From: Isoetes taiwanensis
Lineage: Eukaryota; Streptophyta; Lycopodiopsida; Isoetales; Isoetaceae
Reading direction: 5' to 3'
Length of the DNA: 64,000 nucleotides
NCBI GenBank assembly: GCA_021234155.1
Contig: JAJEKV010000013.1
Location: 11,744,669 to 11,808,668 of the forward strand
In this document: piece after piece, positions 1-11,776 of the stretch
How the letters are laid out: every line of letters starts with the position of its first letter
Position numbering within the stretch: the stretch's first letter is position 1
Made by a program: the position numbers and the translations under genes
The notes under the pieces: generated by a model
The model's database searches: none
What the model saw: only the letters and a program-made list of their open reading frames with translations
Told to the model about the DNA's origin: nothing

Positions 1-452
1 TGCTTATAGCTTGGGTTTATATCATGCACATTCGATTGTCAATGATCCACGTATTTGTGTGCCTCCCCTGCTGATGCGCCTCTTCCAAAATTATTGTTGT
101 TAAAAGTGGCCCTCTGTTTTCCAGATATAAACTTTCTATGCTTAATGGTCCTGACTGAGCTTGTTGATATATTTCCTAATGTAGAAGCATTCTCACCCAT
201 CGCATTAGGCGGTCTAGTCCCTCTATTCATCTGTCCCAAATCACATGGCTCCTTCCTCTTTTAGCGGCTTTTGCATCTTTTATTCTTAGCACTTTGTCTC
301 CTACCTCAGCTCCTCCTTCTCCATCCGATATCACCACGTATCTTTTACCAATTTTTTCCATTGAACAATATTGAACAACATGAGATGTTGGCAACGATTT
401 CCTCTAAGAAGAATGTTTAGAGGCATCATGGGCAGATTGGTCTATCCCTCGT

Positions 453-644
453 ATGAAAAGAGTAGCTCGTTGGAGGCATAATTATACACCACCAGCATCT
501 ATTTCTGATTATATCCCTCCCGGTGAACCAACATCATCCATTATTTTTACATCGTTTCCTCAGTTGGCAGACCAACTAAAGAACGAGGAACATGCTTATA
601 TTGACTATATAGATTTGGAACATGGTCAGCCTCCTGCACAATGA
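453..644 (+). pseudogene. LINE ORF1, C-terminal end (fragment)
   Basis: A short open frame ends in a TGA that overlaps the ATG of the next frame (ATGA at 641-644). Overlapping stop and start codons are common at ORF1/ORF2 junctions of plant LINEs, and the next frame starts like a LINE endonuclease. The visible part is polar and proline-rich, with no zinc knuckle. Identity rests on position, not on recognised residues. Upstream, positions 1-452 show nothing I can assign. Confidence 0.35.
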
Positions 645-1039
645 AGTTGATTTCTTGGAATGTCCGGGGTGTTACTTCTTCTCTAGCGAAAGTAGACTGT
701 CTATGGCTCTGCATAAGGGATGAACATATGCAGCGAATGGAGGTGCTAAGGGGTCTGATGGCAATGGCGCCCACCGCATCCCATATTGCCAATAATCCTC
801 GAAGAAAAGGGGATACATTTGAAAAAGGCTCAAGAGGGTGGAAGGTACTATAATGTCCCTTCAGCCGCATCAGACTCAGCAAAGGTAGAGGTTCTCACAA
901 CATGGAGGTATGACATAAAAGTCACATTCAACAATAGGCCTTATAAAAAAAGGCGCAATTTGGGCTACGCTGAGAATGAAACTAATTCAATTGGGTGTGC
1001 ATTTGGTTTGGTCGCTAATAAGGGACTTTAATATGGTTG
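641..1039 (+). pseudogene. LINE ORF2 apurinic-type endonuclease, first part
   Basis: The frame opens with MKLISWNVRG, the classic start of the APE-type endonuclease of plant non-LTR retrotransposons. Further on it is frameshifted. Just before 1039 another frame reads a DFNM-type motif, corresponding to the GDFN motif of the endonuclease. The reading continues at 11983 on the far side of a 10.9-kb LTR element, so the LINE was split by that insertion. It is non-functional. Confidence 0.7.
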
Positions 1040-1238
1040 TGTAATGAACAAAGAACAAGAGATGCATCCATGAAGAGAGCACAAATACCTAAACTACATC
1101 TCTTATTCCAAGTTAACAAAAATGTACAAAATTGTGGCCTTTTGTCCATGTGAAAAGACATGAACCAAAAGACACGGAAAAAAATACTGTACAAATACAT
1201 GTATACGTATACGTCTTTTTGTCCTAAGGTTCCTTACA
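1040..1238 (-). repeat. 3' LTR of the LARD-like element
   Basis: This LTR aligns along its length with 11777-11977 and ends TTACA on the minus strand at its lower edge. The adjoining bases 1239-1248 form the polypurine tract on the minus strand. The sequence just beyond it (GAGGACATTGTC...) resembles the tail that precedes the 3' LTR in many plant LTR elements. Confidence 0.8.
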
Positions 1239-2471
1239 TTCTCTCCGACTTAAAAAAGACAATGTCCTCATTGTCAGTCCATGTCATCAAGTCCGAAGAG
1301 TTCCCAAGAGTTCGTCTAGAATCTCAAGATAAGCATCTTTCTCGTATAGCATGTGCTTAGAGAAAGTCTTCATTCCCATATAGGGTTTCGATTTTTGTCC
1401 GATAACTGGATTAAGCTTTCCATCTCTTCTGCGGAGCATCCCTGGAAAGGAAAGGAGCACCGAAATCCGATATGGACCAGAGTTCACGAAGTCCTCTTCT
1501 CTTACCTAAAGGTCTTCAACAAGATTAAGTCTTCAATACCTTCATCGTGTGAGGGTTATCTTGAATCCTACAACCTTACTTGTTTACTTAAATTTCTTAT
1601 GGCCAATCTTGTGTCTAAAGTTAAGTTTTAAATTAACTTTTGGACTATTAGTGAATAAAAAATGACCAAGCCTTCTCTTTCTCATACAAGATGCCAAGCA
1701 TCTTAGAGACATCATACAACTTCTTATCTAAAAGTTGTCCTTAACTTAGTCCTTAGAGTAGTAGAGATTTCACTACCCAGTCGACCATCTCATCATGAGA
1801 CTCGCCAACCAATTTCATAGACTAACTATAGACAGTTAGTCAAAACACATCAGACTCTAGAATTGAACTTTAAAAGATCATGTTCATATGTGGCCAACAT
1901 GATGTCAATCCACAATTTCTTATGTCCTAAAATAAAAGTTAATTTTATTCTTAGGTTGTTCAAGAATAATAACATTCTTAAGAGAACCTTGAGTAAATGT
2001 TCATTTCGCCCAATGTTCTCATATGCTTTGCAAATTTTTTGCAAAGGCATATGCTCTTAGTCTTAATATATTCCTATCATCCAATTGATGGAACATAGAT
2101 CCTTAACCATGACAATTGCCATAAGTTCAAAGAGTATGGAAATATCAAGACACCAAGCCTTGACACATCAATCAACCCTTGAACTTCGTCGTAAAAATCC
2201 CTCTCGGAACGTGTCTTAATGGATTCAGTGCTAAAAGGTACAAATACCAAATTCCATAGTGTTCAAAGAACATGCATGCTTGTTTTATTGTCTTAACGGA
2301 TTTAAAAAAAAAAATCCCATACTCTTGCTCTTAAAATCCGCAGAACTTGTCTTAGCGAATTTAAAAACAAATCCCATAAGTGCTTGTTTCAAGCGAGAAT
2401 TGAACTCTCAACTCTCGAATTCCAAACATTAACTCTTATCCATGAAGCCAAACACCTTAAAACATTTCAAA

Positions 2472-2516
2472 TACAAGAAATTTATCGCGGCGGCCAAGGC
2501 CGCCGCGGACATTTCT
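2472..2516 (+). repeat. CACTA-like hairpin tip, copy 1
   Basis: The tip reads TACAAGAAATTTATCG and then a GC-rich palindrome (GCGGCGGCC aa GGCCGCCGC) before ACATTTCTCT. The same arrangement recurs at 47336, 58102 and, inverted, at 52960-52998. The copy lies inside the LARD-like element and I found no partner end for it. Confidence 0.6.
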
Positions 2517-2899
2517 CTTTCCAACTGACTTACTATTGTTTGAATTGTGGTAGTTAGGCCTAACATAAATATGGATATTCAAAATCTGTTTTAGTTTGAG
2601 CGATTGCAAAAAAAGCCATTGACATTAATTAGATACTTTTAAATTAATCGTTCCTTATTTTAGCTAATGTTTTATATGCTAGTTGCTGGGGGCACGAGTT
2701 TGGGAGTATGTTGTGCAAGACCATAAGTTGCCTCATTCGTACATAGGTCAAAATGTAATGCCATCAAAAAGTTGTATCTCAAACTTATAGGTTCTATTTT
2801 TTAGCACCTCATATGTCTTAGAACTTCTCGGCACTCAAGTTGATGTTTCTATGAATCACTCTCCAAGTGAACAGAATCCATGGCATGCAAATGCTACGG

Positions 2900-3062
2900 A
2901 GCAAGGGGGCATTAACATAACATATAACAATGTTTGCATGTCACAGAGCAAGGGGGCATTAACATAACATCTAACAATATAACATCTAACAATGTAATGA
3001 GTTAGAAAACAATGTATTAACATCTAACAATATAATGAGTTAGGAAACAATGTATTGAGTTA
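2900..3062. repeat. Short tandem and interspersed repeats
   Basis: The phrases GAGCAAGGGGGCATTAACAT (twice), ACATCTAACAATATAA and GAGTTAG.AAACAATGTATT recur in a compact cluster. This is AT-rich local duplication with no coding potential. The stretch 1250-2470 holds only short shadow frames and AT-rich sequence. Confidence 0.6.
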
Positions 3063-3427
3063 GCATTCGATTGTTTTGTTGTGCACAAGCATTATCAATG
3101 ACATTCGCTTATCGCAGATGGATGCTCTAGTGAATTGACCACCGTCAGATATGGGAATATTCTGAGGTATATGCCCTCTAGTGCGATCCCATGCGTACAC
3201 GTCATTGCGCAATGGGGTCAAACGCTGATGTGGCTCTATTTTCAAGGGCCCCTTGACATCCATTGGCAGTAATTTAAATGTGATTTTGACCCCAAGATAG
3301 CAACTGGCCCTGCTGGCTCCACTAAAGCAGGAACGGCTGAAGCTTCTAAAACCATCTCCAATGGGGCTTCTGCCACAAGCTCCGGATTGGGCACATAGCA
3401 ATGCAGCCAAAACTCCCTACTGTACAA
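3060..3427 (-). pseudogene. Possible degenerate coding fragment, unknown
   Basis: Two overlapping minus-strand frames can be joined by one frameshift near 3255 to give about 115 residues of protein-like composition. A splice-acceptor-like TTGTACAG lies at the upstream edge near 3424. No family is recognised. It may be a captured gene piece inside the LARD-like element, or chance. Confidence 0.2.
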
Positions 3428-3800
3428 TAAGAAACATTGTCACACTGCAGGCCAATTCCGTTCATAAAGATTAAGAGTTTACCTGATATGATGACCTCGA
3501 GTGACAACTTAAGTCTGGCAAGTTAGGCGACAGAAATGAAAATGAACTAAGAACAAAACCAGCTGGAAATATTCCTTATAACCAATGCGTGCATTGGCAT
3601 GTTTGAAGAATCAGAAGCTAATTTCTTACAAAGAAAAAAAACATAATGGCTTAAGCCACAAAACCTGTGGACCATATTACTGCAGCAGCAGATACTTGTG
3701 CATGGGCCCCAAATTAGAACACCAAAATAAGCCTGGCTCTTAAAATAGACAAGCGATAAGAAAAGCTACCCCCGTAGGAGGTCAAGGTAACCAAAGAGGA

Positions 3801-3825
3801 CACACCGGGGATTCGAACCCCGCGC
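3801..3825 (-). repeat. tRNA T-arm-like motif, possible SINE remnant
   Basis: On the minus strand the stretch reads CGGGG-TTCGAAT-CCCCG, a perfect T-arm with a B-box. No matching acceptor stem, anticodon arm or convincing A-box is found around it, so it is not a tRNA gene. It may be the B-box of a decayed tRNA-derived SINE. Confidence 0.25.
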
Positions 3826-4138
3826 AGCGCAGCTCAAGCCTCTGCCCGCCCTTAAAGGGCAGGGGCTATTCCCATGCAGATGCATATGCAAGCACACCAT
3901 GTTTTCTCATGAGTTTTTTGGGTTTTTCAGTTTTTTCTCTTCAACATTCAATGCCATGAAGCCAAACAAGCAGACAAATCTGGTTTTACCAAGCAAAGAC
4001 AAGCATTTTTTGGCTGACCTGCAGTCCATTTGCAGAGCCTTTTTCCATGTTTTTCACTTTTTTTTCCCTTTTCTCATTCCTACGACCTGCCACACACAAA
4101 GCACACAGTAAGCAAACAGACCAAGCAAATGACACACT

Positions 4139-4815
4139 CTAGTTGTTGTTCATGAGAGCGTTGTGACGTCTGGCCAATGCATCAATACGGCGCAATTCCC
4201 TGAGAAGAAGAGCCCGCGCAAGGTTCATATCGCCCAAGATATGCCGCCTGGTTCATCGCTGGTGACCTCCACCTCTTCCCATTCCATATGAGACACCGGC
4301 CTCCTCCAATCTTTGCAGAAAGAGCCTCCCAAGTCGCATCCTAAAATGGCCCGGACAGAGGCAGCCACAGACTCCACCAGCGTGTTAATGTTAACAACAC
4401 TTGCCACAACATCCAGAGCCACCTGCACACGCTCCCTGTTCGGAGAGAAGACAACAGGAGAGGGGGCAGCATTGTGAATTACATCATGGACACTTGGCCC
4501 GGGAGCAGCAGGTCTGTGCGGAGGGGAAGATGGGCCCTCCTCATCACTTTCAATGTTAATGACGCCATCAGCTGGCCTCATCCCAACAGGTGCAGCAGGA
4601 CTCACGCTAACAAAGAAGCCCCATTCCCAACCTCCATACCAAAGACGATCCATCTCTATTCCGTGCATAGTAAGCGCAAAGAAAGATACAAAATCAAAGC
4701 AAACAAAGACATATGTACAAGAGTTGCGTGTGCAGCCCCCACAAGTCACCCAATTGCCATTGTGTGTAACAGGTTGTGTCAAGAGGGATGAAGTCATTGC
4801 TGTGCATGTCCCCAA
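4139..4815 (-). pseudogene. Degenerate reading frame with acidic linker and C-terminal helix
   Basis: A 196-codon frame ends at 4225. Shifting frame there continues into an arginine/leucine-rich helical stretch (RALLLRELRRIDALARRH) that ends at a stop at 4139-4141. The middle has an acidic INIESDEEGP patch and a proline-rich segment, while the first about 60 residues look intronic. Composition suggests real ancient coding sequence, but I do not recognise it. It lies in the sense orientation inside the LARD-like element, so it may be a captured gene or an element-specific frame. Confidence 0.35.
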
Positions 4816-6196
4816 AGCCTCGGGTCCGAACCCAAAGATCCCCCCCCTTCCACAAAATTCTCATCCATGTCTCCAAAGCGTGGCGGCCTCGCCCCAAAGA
4901 TCTTTTCCTACCGCCCGCCTAATCCATTTGAATGGGCTCCATCCCACGGGATCCCATACAACACACATCTAACATCGCTATAACGCCACTGGGGTTCGAT
5001 GGTCGGATGCCAGCGGCCTTGACCCTATGCTCGGGAGATAAAGCAAAGATTAGAAGGAAGGATCCAAATTTAGTAGACAACACAAATTTCCGGTTCTAAG
5101 CATCCTAGTGATTGTGTATACAAGACTAGAGCTCGATTGCCTTCCACCATGATAGTTTACTTAAATGAAGAGCCCTTCCCAATGGGTTTTCAGTATCCGT
5201 AACTACCACATGCTTAATGTCCCTCGCACCATACACAGAAGTACAGGTCCTTCCCCATCTCCAATTGGCGCTCAAATATTCTTTGTGTGCAGCTTGAAGT
5301 GGGGCTTTCCCATATCCTTCATGCAATACCCTATGAGCCCCTCAAAACAATGGAGCTTTCAGATTCCTTAATGCCTTGCACACAAGGACAACCCCCACAG
5401 GGCTTTTAGCTCCCCACCCAAACTCAAGGCTTCATGGCCAAATTGACTACTCTAGGGGACTTGAGAGCTAGCCTAAACACACACCGGTAATGCCGGGTGA
5501 TCTAGATCACTCCCCTCTCCGCACGCACAAAGACCGCCACACGCCCTCCTCCTCACGTAATCTAATCACCGGGGTGCATCCTTGCCCCGCCACACCCGAG
5601 TGGTAACACCGACGCCTATGAGGCCTATGCCTTCATCCTCAGGCCCATCTGCATGCCCTCCCACAGCCAGACACGCCGGAAGAGCACTCTCCCCGCCCAT
5701 TCTGCACCGCCCCTACCGCTCTCCTAGCATCCCTCCTCATGGAAACAAAACAAACAAAAGCGTAAATAATGAGTTTAATGAAGCTCACCAAGGCCTCCAA
5801 GCTCACGACAGTCAGACACATTGGCGTGCTTGCCCATCTTATCCACTCCCACGATGCCAGGAACGGCAAGCATGGCCTTCCAAACATAGCGCCCTACATC
5901 CGCGAACACAGACCATTGCTGAATGCGCCCCAGAGGAAAAACAGTCGAAAATTGCAAAGATTCCCTTACGCCCAATTGGTGTACGCTTTTTCATACAATA
6001 CACCCCAATAACCATTACAATCTTATGTTATAAACATACCCTTCCACAAACTAGCAAACTATATTGCAACGACTAATGAAATTCATTGTTGCATCACTAT
6101 GCCTTTAGTAAATGTTGAGTGGAGAAGATGATCTGAACAGCAAAACACTATGGAGAGAGGAGGAGATGCAGCAAGCAACGAAGGAGGAGCAAGAAA

Positions 6197-6456
6197 CTAG
6201 TGTCTATACAATGGTCTTGTGATACCTCCATACCCCACAAAGGCATCCCTTAAAAATAACATGAGATCTTTAGAGAGATTTCCAGGCTCCTTCATTCCTA
6301 TCCTCTGCTTCAACATTTTTTCCCTGGAAGCCAAACTTCTGATTAATCCTTTCTGTTCCAAAAGCTCACTTGTTTCAGGATACTTAAAACCATAGTTGTA
6401 GACTCTAAGATCATTCTTGTTATGGATAGTCACTAATTCTTTACCACGGTGATAAA
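6197..6456 (-). pseudogene. Exon-like fragment of an unidentified captured gene
   Basis: An open stretch of about 85 codons on the minus strand is preceded by a pyrimidine-rich tract and ATTTGCAG, a good splice acceptor, at 6457. The peptide is protein-like (VYNYGFKYPETSELLEQKG; LMLFLRDAFVGYGG) and ends at TAG just below 6200. I do not recognise the family. Together with the exon-like pieces near 8728 and 9040 it suggests that part of an intron-bearing host gene was picked up. Confidence 0.4.
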
Positions 6457-6782
6457 CTGCAAATATATTAGTAGACAAACAATTGAAAATGACTTTTTCA
6501 ATTCAAAAAATTAGACAGATTTGTTCATTGAATTCTTATGCAAACTCGGAATAAAAAACCACCTATGTGCCTCTCAAAATGCTATTGCTGGATCCAAAGC
6601 CAGCAACATCCATGAGGACAAAGCTCGGATTAATGTGATAGTAATGCTGATGTATGCATCAGTTGCACCAGGATTAATCATGACTTCTACTTCATGTTTA
6701 TAGGCTTTGAACTGATGTGTGCCCAGTGATCAGGATATTCACATCAAGCAGAACAAAACCCGGTGGCCATGGCAAATGCTTA

Positions 6783-6910
6783 GTTTGAATCCGCCTGATG
6801 TCACCTGTTTGATATCAAAGATAGCATGTCTTCATCATATGTCTTCGTTTGAATCCGCCTGATGTCACCTGTTTGATATCAAAGATAGCATGTCTTCATC
6901 ATATGTCTTC
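6783..6910. repeat. Tandem duplication, 64-bp unit, two copies
   Basis: Positions 6783-6846 and 6847-6910 are the same 64 bp (starting GTTTGAATCCGCC, ending ATATGTCTTC) with essentially no differences, indicating a recent local duplication. There is no coding frame across it. Confidence 0.9.
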
Positions 6911-8727
6911 ATCGTATTACCAACGTTTTAAATGCAAGTCAGCAAACAGACTTTTCAAATAGTGGTGTACTTCCTAAAAGGCCCTCTTCTTCGTATCACA
7001 AAGGTTTCCAAGGATGAGAATGTGTTGTATTTTCCCAGATGCCAACATAGACCTAAAGTTTGGAGGCAAATCCGGTGCCTATGCAGAATATGCAAATTAG
7101 CTAGTCGCATGAGTACCATTTAATGACGAGCTAGAAATTAAGTGAAATGCACCTTACTAAGAACAATTCCGTCTATCTTTCTAGAGGTTCCCTCAGCATG
7201 GTAATTGAAAAAATTGCATGGCGAGCAACCAATGGAACCAAGGCAAAATCCTACATAAGAAGGCAACTCATCACACTGTCTTTCTTGTCGCAGGACACAA
7301 TACAAAAAATGGATAATTTCAAATTGCTGCAGACATCCTGTTTTTCCGCAGCACAAAAGGGTGCTGAGAGCAATAATTGGGAAGGAGAGACTTTACCTTT
7401 TAACATTTCTGCACGGAATAAGTTCCTGCACTTTCTGTTCTAGCTGTTCCTTCTAGCGAAACCATGCGCATGCCACAAACGATAAAGATATTGCATCTTA
7501 ATTGGCCTGAAGTAATTGACCCTTTGAACTTGCATCATTTTATATGGATGGCCCATCTCTTGTGTTGTTCCAATTGCCATACATCATGTTACATGACAGC
7601 ATTAGCAAACCAAAGCGCACATACATAAAAGGATCCCTTACTTTGTGTATCAATAGCCAGACTAGCTCCAACAACAAGGCCAACAAAGCCACTGGAGCCA
7701 TTTAATCAAATTCATGATCATGCATAAAAAGCATTTAAATTTGAAGCATAATCTAAAGCCCCATTACAAAAACAGTCTCAGCGAAATTTTTAAAGCAGAA
7801 ACCTGAACTACAATGACAGTGGATAAAAGAAGCTTTATCATTATTTATCTCTTCCTAATATCATGGAACATTTAAAGTTTTCGTATTTCATGAAGAGGTC
7901 GTCAGTTCAGTCATACACATGCTTAAGGAGCTGCAGTTATTGCTGAATTTACATAGCGGATGCTTTGTTCACTCTCGTATCCATGCGATAACCCCGCACT
8001 AAGCAATAACCAGAGTTCATATATCCTCATAAAGTTTGAAAATTCTCGATTCCAATCTTTATATCTTAGAATTAATATCTCAGAATGTACCACATATTGT
8101 ATTTTATAACAGTGATCCCAGTTTTGCACTTTCTTGTGACATAATCAGACTTTGTCAAATGCAGGTTGGTGAAAAGTGGACATTAATCAAAGCAAAATGC
8201 ACAGCTGATGTTGTCGGCTGTGAACTGGCCAGAATCCATTCAGGTTGAGTTGATTTCGATTTCAACAAGCAATGCGGATTATCTTGTCTTCTTTATGAAG
8301 AAGATGATTTCATAAGTATAAGGACTCGCTGTTTGACTGATCATATGTGTTCTTTTCCAAACAAGCACACTGGATTTTTGCAATCTGAGGTGCAGGCTGT
8401 ACATTAAGAAGGGACAGATAATCTACACACTGAAGCCTCAAGTATAGAAACGTTGCAACTTTATTCATTTCCAGTATTTTTGCATATAGACAGCCCGTTT
8501 TACATCTTACATGCTGTCGAAGGTGTTTTTGCATCCTACATGTTTTCCTGGTATCAGAGATTTTCCAAAGGAGGCAGGATCTAAATGTTTCAAGTGGCAA
8601 GCATGGAAAGCCAAAAAAAGCAATAAAATCATAGGCAGAGAGCCTTAGCAATATCCATAACTGCGCGTCATCATATAGTAAACCATATCTTGAACACATG
8701 ATGCATGCTTGGACAACAGAAACGTAC

Positions 8728-8779
8728 CTGGAGAGAGCCCGTACATCTCTTAATTTCATTTCATATGATCTCTCCAACC
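8728..8779 (-). pseudogene. Mini-exon-like segment
   Basis: Fifty-two bases are flanked by TTATTCAG (acceptor) and GTACGT (donor) on the minus strand and encode a charged stretch (LERSYEMKLRDVRALSR). The splice signals and lack of stops suggest an exon of a captured gene, in the same orientation as the fragment at 6197-6456. No family is assigned. The intervening 6911-8727 shows no other clear exon; part of it (about 7040-7160) is also found at 47470-47620. Confidence 0.3.
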
Positions 8780-9008
8780 TGAATAAGCAATAAAGGTCAG
8801 TAAGACACCCATAGTGACATAATGTGTGCTTGAAGCCCAAAAATATTTTGAAATAGGGTTTGAACTTCCTGATTCCGTCCATGAATCATTCAGAAATATG
8901 CAAAAAAATCTTGAAAAGGGCAAAGAATTCGACAGTTCTTAAGAGCTACCCAACTGCACAAATTGCTTTTGTGAACTGTTTTTGTGGATCACGAATTAAA
9001 CCATGCAC

Positions 9009-9360
9009 GAAATCCTGACCCCTTTTTACCTGCCACATTACCTCTCCTTCTGAAGAACCATAATCCTGCAGGAGATGCCGAGAATTAAATGGGTTCTTGT
9101 GTGGCCTAAAATGGCCTTTGCTTTCTGCATAGAGTGAAATGCCCATGCAAGAACAGAGCAAAATTGGCACTAGTTACATGCAAGTGTGAGTAGCAAAACT
9201 AGTTTGTGGCTGCTGAATCAGTTCTCCACAAACCGCCAAGAAAATAAGCTGCAGTGGCCGATTTTCGAAGGCTGCAGGGCATGGCATAGAGAGCAATGAA
9301 TAACGAAATCTTGGCCCCTTTTTACCTGCCACATTACCTTCCATTCTGAAGAACCACAAT
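9009..9360. repeat. Direct duplication of a 56-bp segment
   Basis: Positions 9009-9064 and 9304-9360 share most of their sequence (CCCCTTTTTACCTGCCACAT and CTGAAGAACCA). On the minus strand both copies contain a short exon-like piece followed by a GTAATG donor. Copy one also has a CCTGCAG acceptor before it. This suggests an exon-plus-flank duplication in the captured gene. Confidence 0.6.
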
Positions 9361-9429
9361 GAAGGCCGAGAGTAACGAAAGCAATGGCGAAATCGGAATC
9401 AGAAGGGGCGGCTATGGCGCAGGTGGTCT

Positions 9430-11760
9430 TCCTTTATTGCTTTGCTGGCGCACGTGGAATTTTTACATCTTTTTTATTTTCTATTTTTGCCCCCTGGGGA
9501 ACCGCCCTTTGAGGGTTTCGGCTAAAAACCGCAGCGGCGCCGCCTTTGAGCGGCGTTAACGTTAGCGGCGCGGCGCTGCCGGTTTCCAGCCGGAAACCCC
9601 GAAAAAGGGCGGCTCCCAGCCGTAATCCCCCCGCTCTCGAAATTCCGTGCATTTTTTTTCTCTCTCCTCTGTTTCGCGATGTATGAGGTCCGGGAGGTCT
9701 ACTCCGCGATCTTCGCTTGATAGGTCTTGGCTGGGCGTAGCCAAGGCGCCGGGCATATTTGAAGGCGCCGGGCGTGTGGACTAAGATTAAAGCAAGATTT
9801 TCGAAGTTCTTGCCAAGATTTCGAAGTTCTTGACAAGGTTTCAACATTTGAAGGTAAATGGGCGTAGTCAAGGCGCGGGGCGTGTAACGAAGATTGAAGC
9901 AAGATTTCGAGTTCTTGCCAAGATTTTCGAAGTTCTTGCTAACAATCTTTTTGTTGTTGCGGACTTGTCGTTTCACAAGAAGCCTTATTCCAAAGATGTA
10001 TGACCTACGGAAACATTGATTTTATCGGTACAAGCTTCTGGGAAGCTCTTCTAAAAAGAGGTTCCGCATGACCGGATTCCCGCACACAATTTCTCGTAAC
10101 ATTACCATCATTGCTCTCCGGATGAAAACTGGATCTTGAGCACTAATTTGTGGTATCTAACAACAATTTACTAATATCGTAAAGCTCGGTATGGTAAGGT
10201 AAAACCTCTAGTAAAGAAAAGGATAGCAGAGGCATGAAGAAAAAGGATGTAGATAAGCGAAGGTAGGAGCCCTTCTAAGGAGAGTCAGATCTCGCGCGAC
10301 TCGCTTACGGCCATTTACTCTGTTTTTTATTTCGCTTCTATATAGGTAACTCTTGTGTTGGGAATTTCTGTGATAAGTTCAAGTTCTTTGAACTTCTACT
10401 GGTAACTTGTGTTGCGAACTTCTATGATAAGTTCGTGATAACTTTTTTGTTTAATTTTCAAGTGCAAACCTTCATGGAAACTTGTATCGGACACAACAAA
10501 AACGTCTGTAGTGGCGGCGCTGTAAGCGGCGCCGCCAGGAAATCCTTGCCTAAAAAATACCCAAAAAAAACTTTCACTGGAAATTCGAGGAATTTCCAGG
10601 AAGCAGGGGTTTACGCTAAAGCACCTTGCCAATAAGAATTACATGAGTTAGATAAGGCTAGAAAAAATTTAGCCTGTACTTTATATTTATTTGTTTTTCT
10701 TGAAGGGCTTCCTAGTTTTGCGGCAGTGGTCCGGATGCCTGTTCCTTTTCGGAAGTTGCGACCGCCCTACACAAGGGCGATCTTATAGAGGCAATCTTTT
10801 CGGAAGATTTCTTCAGAGAGGCGATCTTGCCATAGAAATCCAATCTGCCATACTGGCAGAATTTGAAACAAATTTTTTTTTTGTTTTTTGCAGGGTGGGT
10901 TCTTGCACAGATTTCTGGTTGCTTGCACAGATCTATGGACAAATTCCGTTTCTTGCCCTAAATTGCTTCCGACCGAAAGTGAACGGGCTTTAGTCCGTTC
11001 ATTCGAAAACGGGGTTTTTTTGCGAGGTCCAAAATTATTCTTAATCAAAGTGGTTCTTAATGCTTATTCTTATAAATCGATTCCTAAGTTCTTAGTTCTT
11101 AGGTGTTCTTGTTCTTACGCTTTCATAGATCCAACCTCTGTTTCGCATGTTTCAAAAATCTTCTTAAATCTTTTTGCTTTTTTCGGGCAAAAGTTGGGGT
11201 TCTGTAGATATTTTACACATGCTATCCCGTTCCAGGGCTTAAATCTTGTCTTAAGCTTTTTTTTTTCATATATTTCATAAACGAAGATGAAAATCTTACA
11301 GGGCCATGGGATGCTTGTCTCCCACTAAACCCTTCCCGCTTAATTTGCTCCCTTAGCGACCAAGAGAACATACAAAAGCAAAGGCTTAAACAAATTTTGG
11401 CACGATTTGTTTCACGAATTTTTTATCTCTCCCCCCCCTTTTTTTTTTTTGTGGCAACTTAGTGCTCATGCTTGCTTGCAAATTTCTATACAAACTTCGA
11501 CGGAATGCTCTAATCCTTCTACTTGCAAGCTTTCTTAGATCCCTTCAAATTTCCTTGCAGCAATGTCCAGAGCTTCCAGGGAATCCTTTCTTATTGCAAG
11601 ATACTCTTTTATACATATTCCATAGATTTCATGTTTCTTGCATTTTCTTTTTATTGTGTCTCTAAAAAAATAATTCTTAGAACAAAGCAAATGGAAGCAA
11701 GAATCGCACCTTGGTTTTGAGTTTTCGTTTCAATTCTTCTCGTTGTCCTCTAGATCTTTA
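9430..11760 (-). other. 5' internal region of the LARD-like element, non-coding
   Basis: This stretch follows the primer site and would be the leader and gag position of the element. It holds GC-rich palindromic patches (near 9535-9610 and 10507-10535, both with GCGGCGCCGCC) and repeats of TTTCGAAGTTCTTGCCAAGA (9790-9940). Pyrimidine runs follow at 11255-11455. Frames of 60-180 codons occur on both strands but none looks like Gag or any known domain. Confidence 0.4.
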
Positions 11761-11762
11761 CT

Positions 11763-11774
11763 GCTTTGATACCA
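11763..11774 (-). other. Primer-binding site, tRNA-iMet type
   Basis: The minus strand reads TGGTATCAAAGC, eleven of twelve matches to the TGGTATCAGAGC consensus used by many plant LTR elements. It sits two bases inside the 5' LTR, as expected for reverse-transcription priming. Confidence 0.8.
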
Positions 11775-11776
11775 AC

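Noticed and set aside
3801-3825. tRNA gene on the minus strand
   Set aside because: Only the T-arm is present, with no acceptor, D or anticodon arms. Kept only as a possible SINE B-box.
8310-8882. 190-codon minus-strand frame as one gene
   Set aside because: Most of the frame is cysteine/leucine-rich intron-like sequence. Only the 52-bp segment with splice sites looks real.
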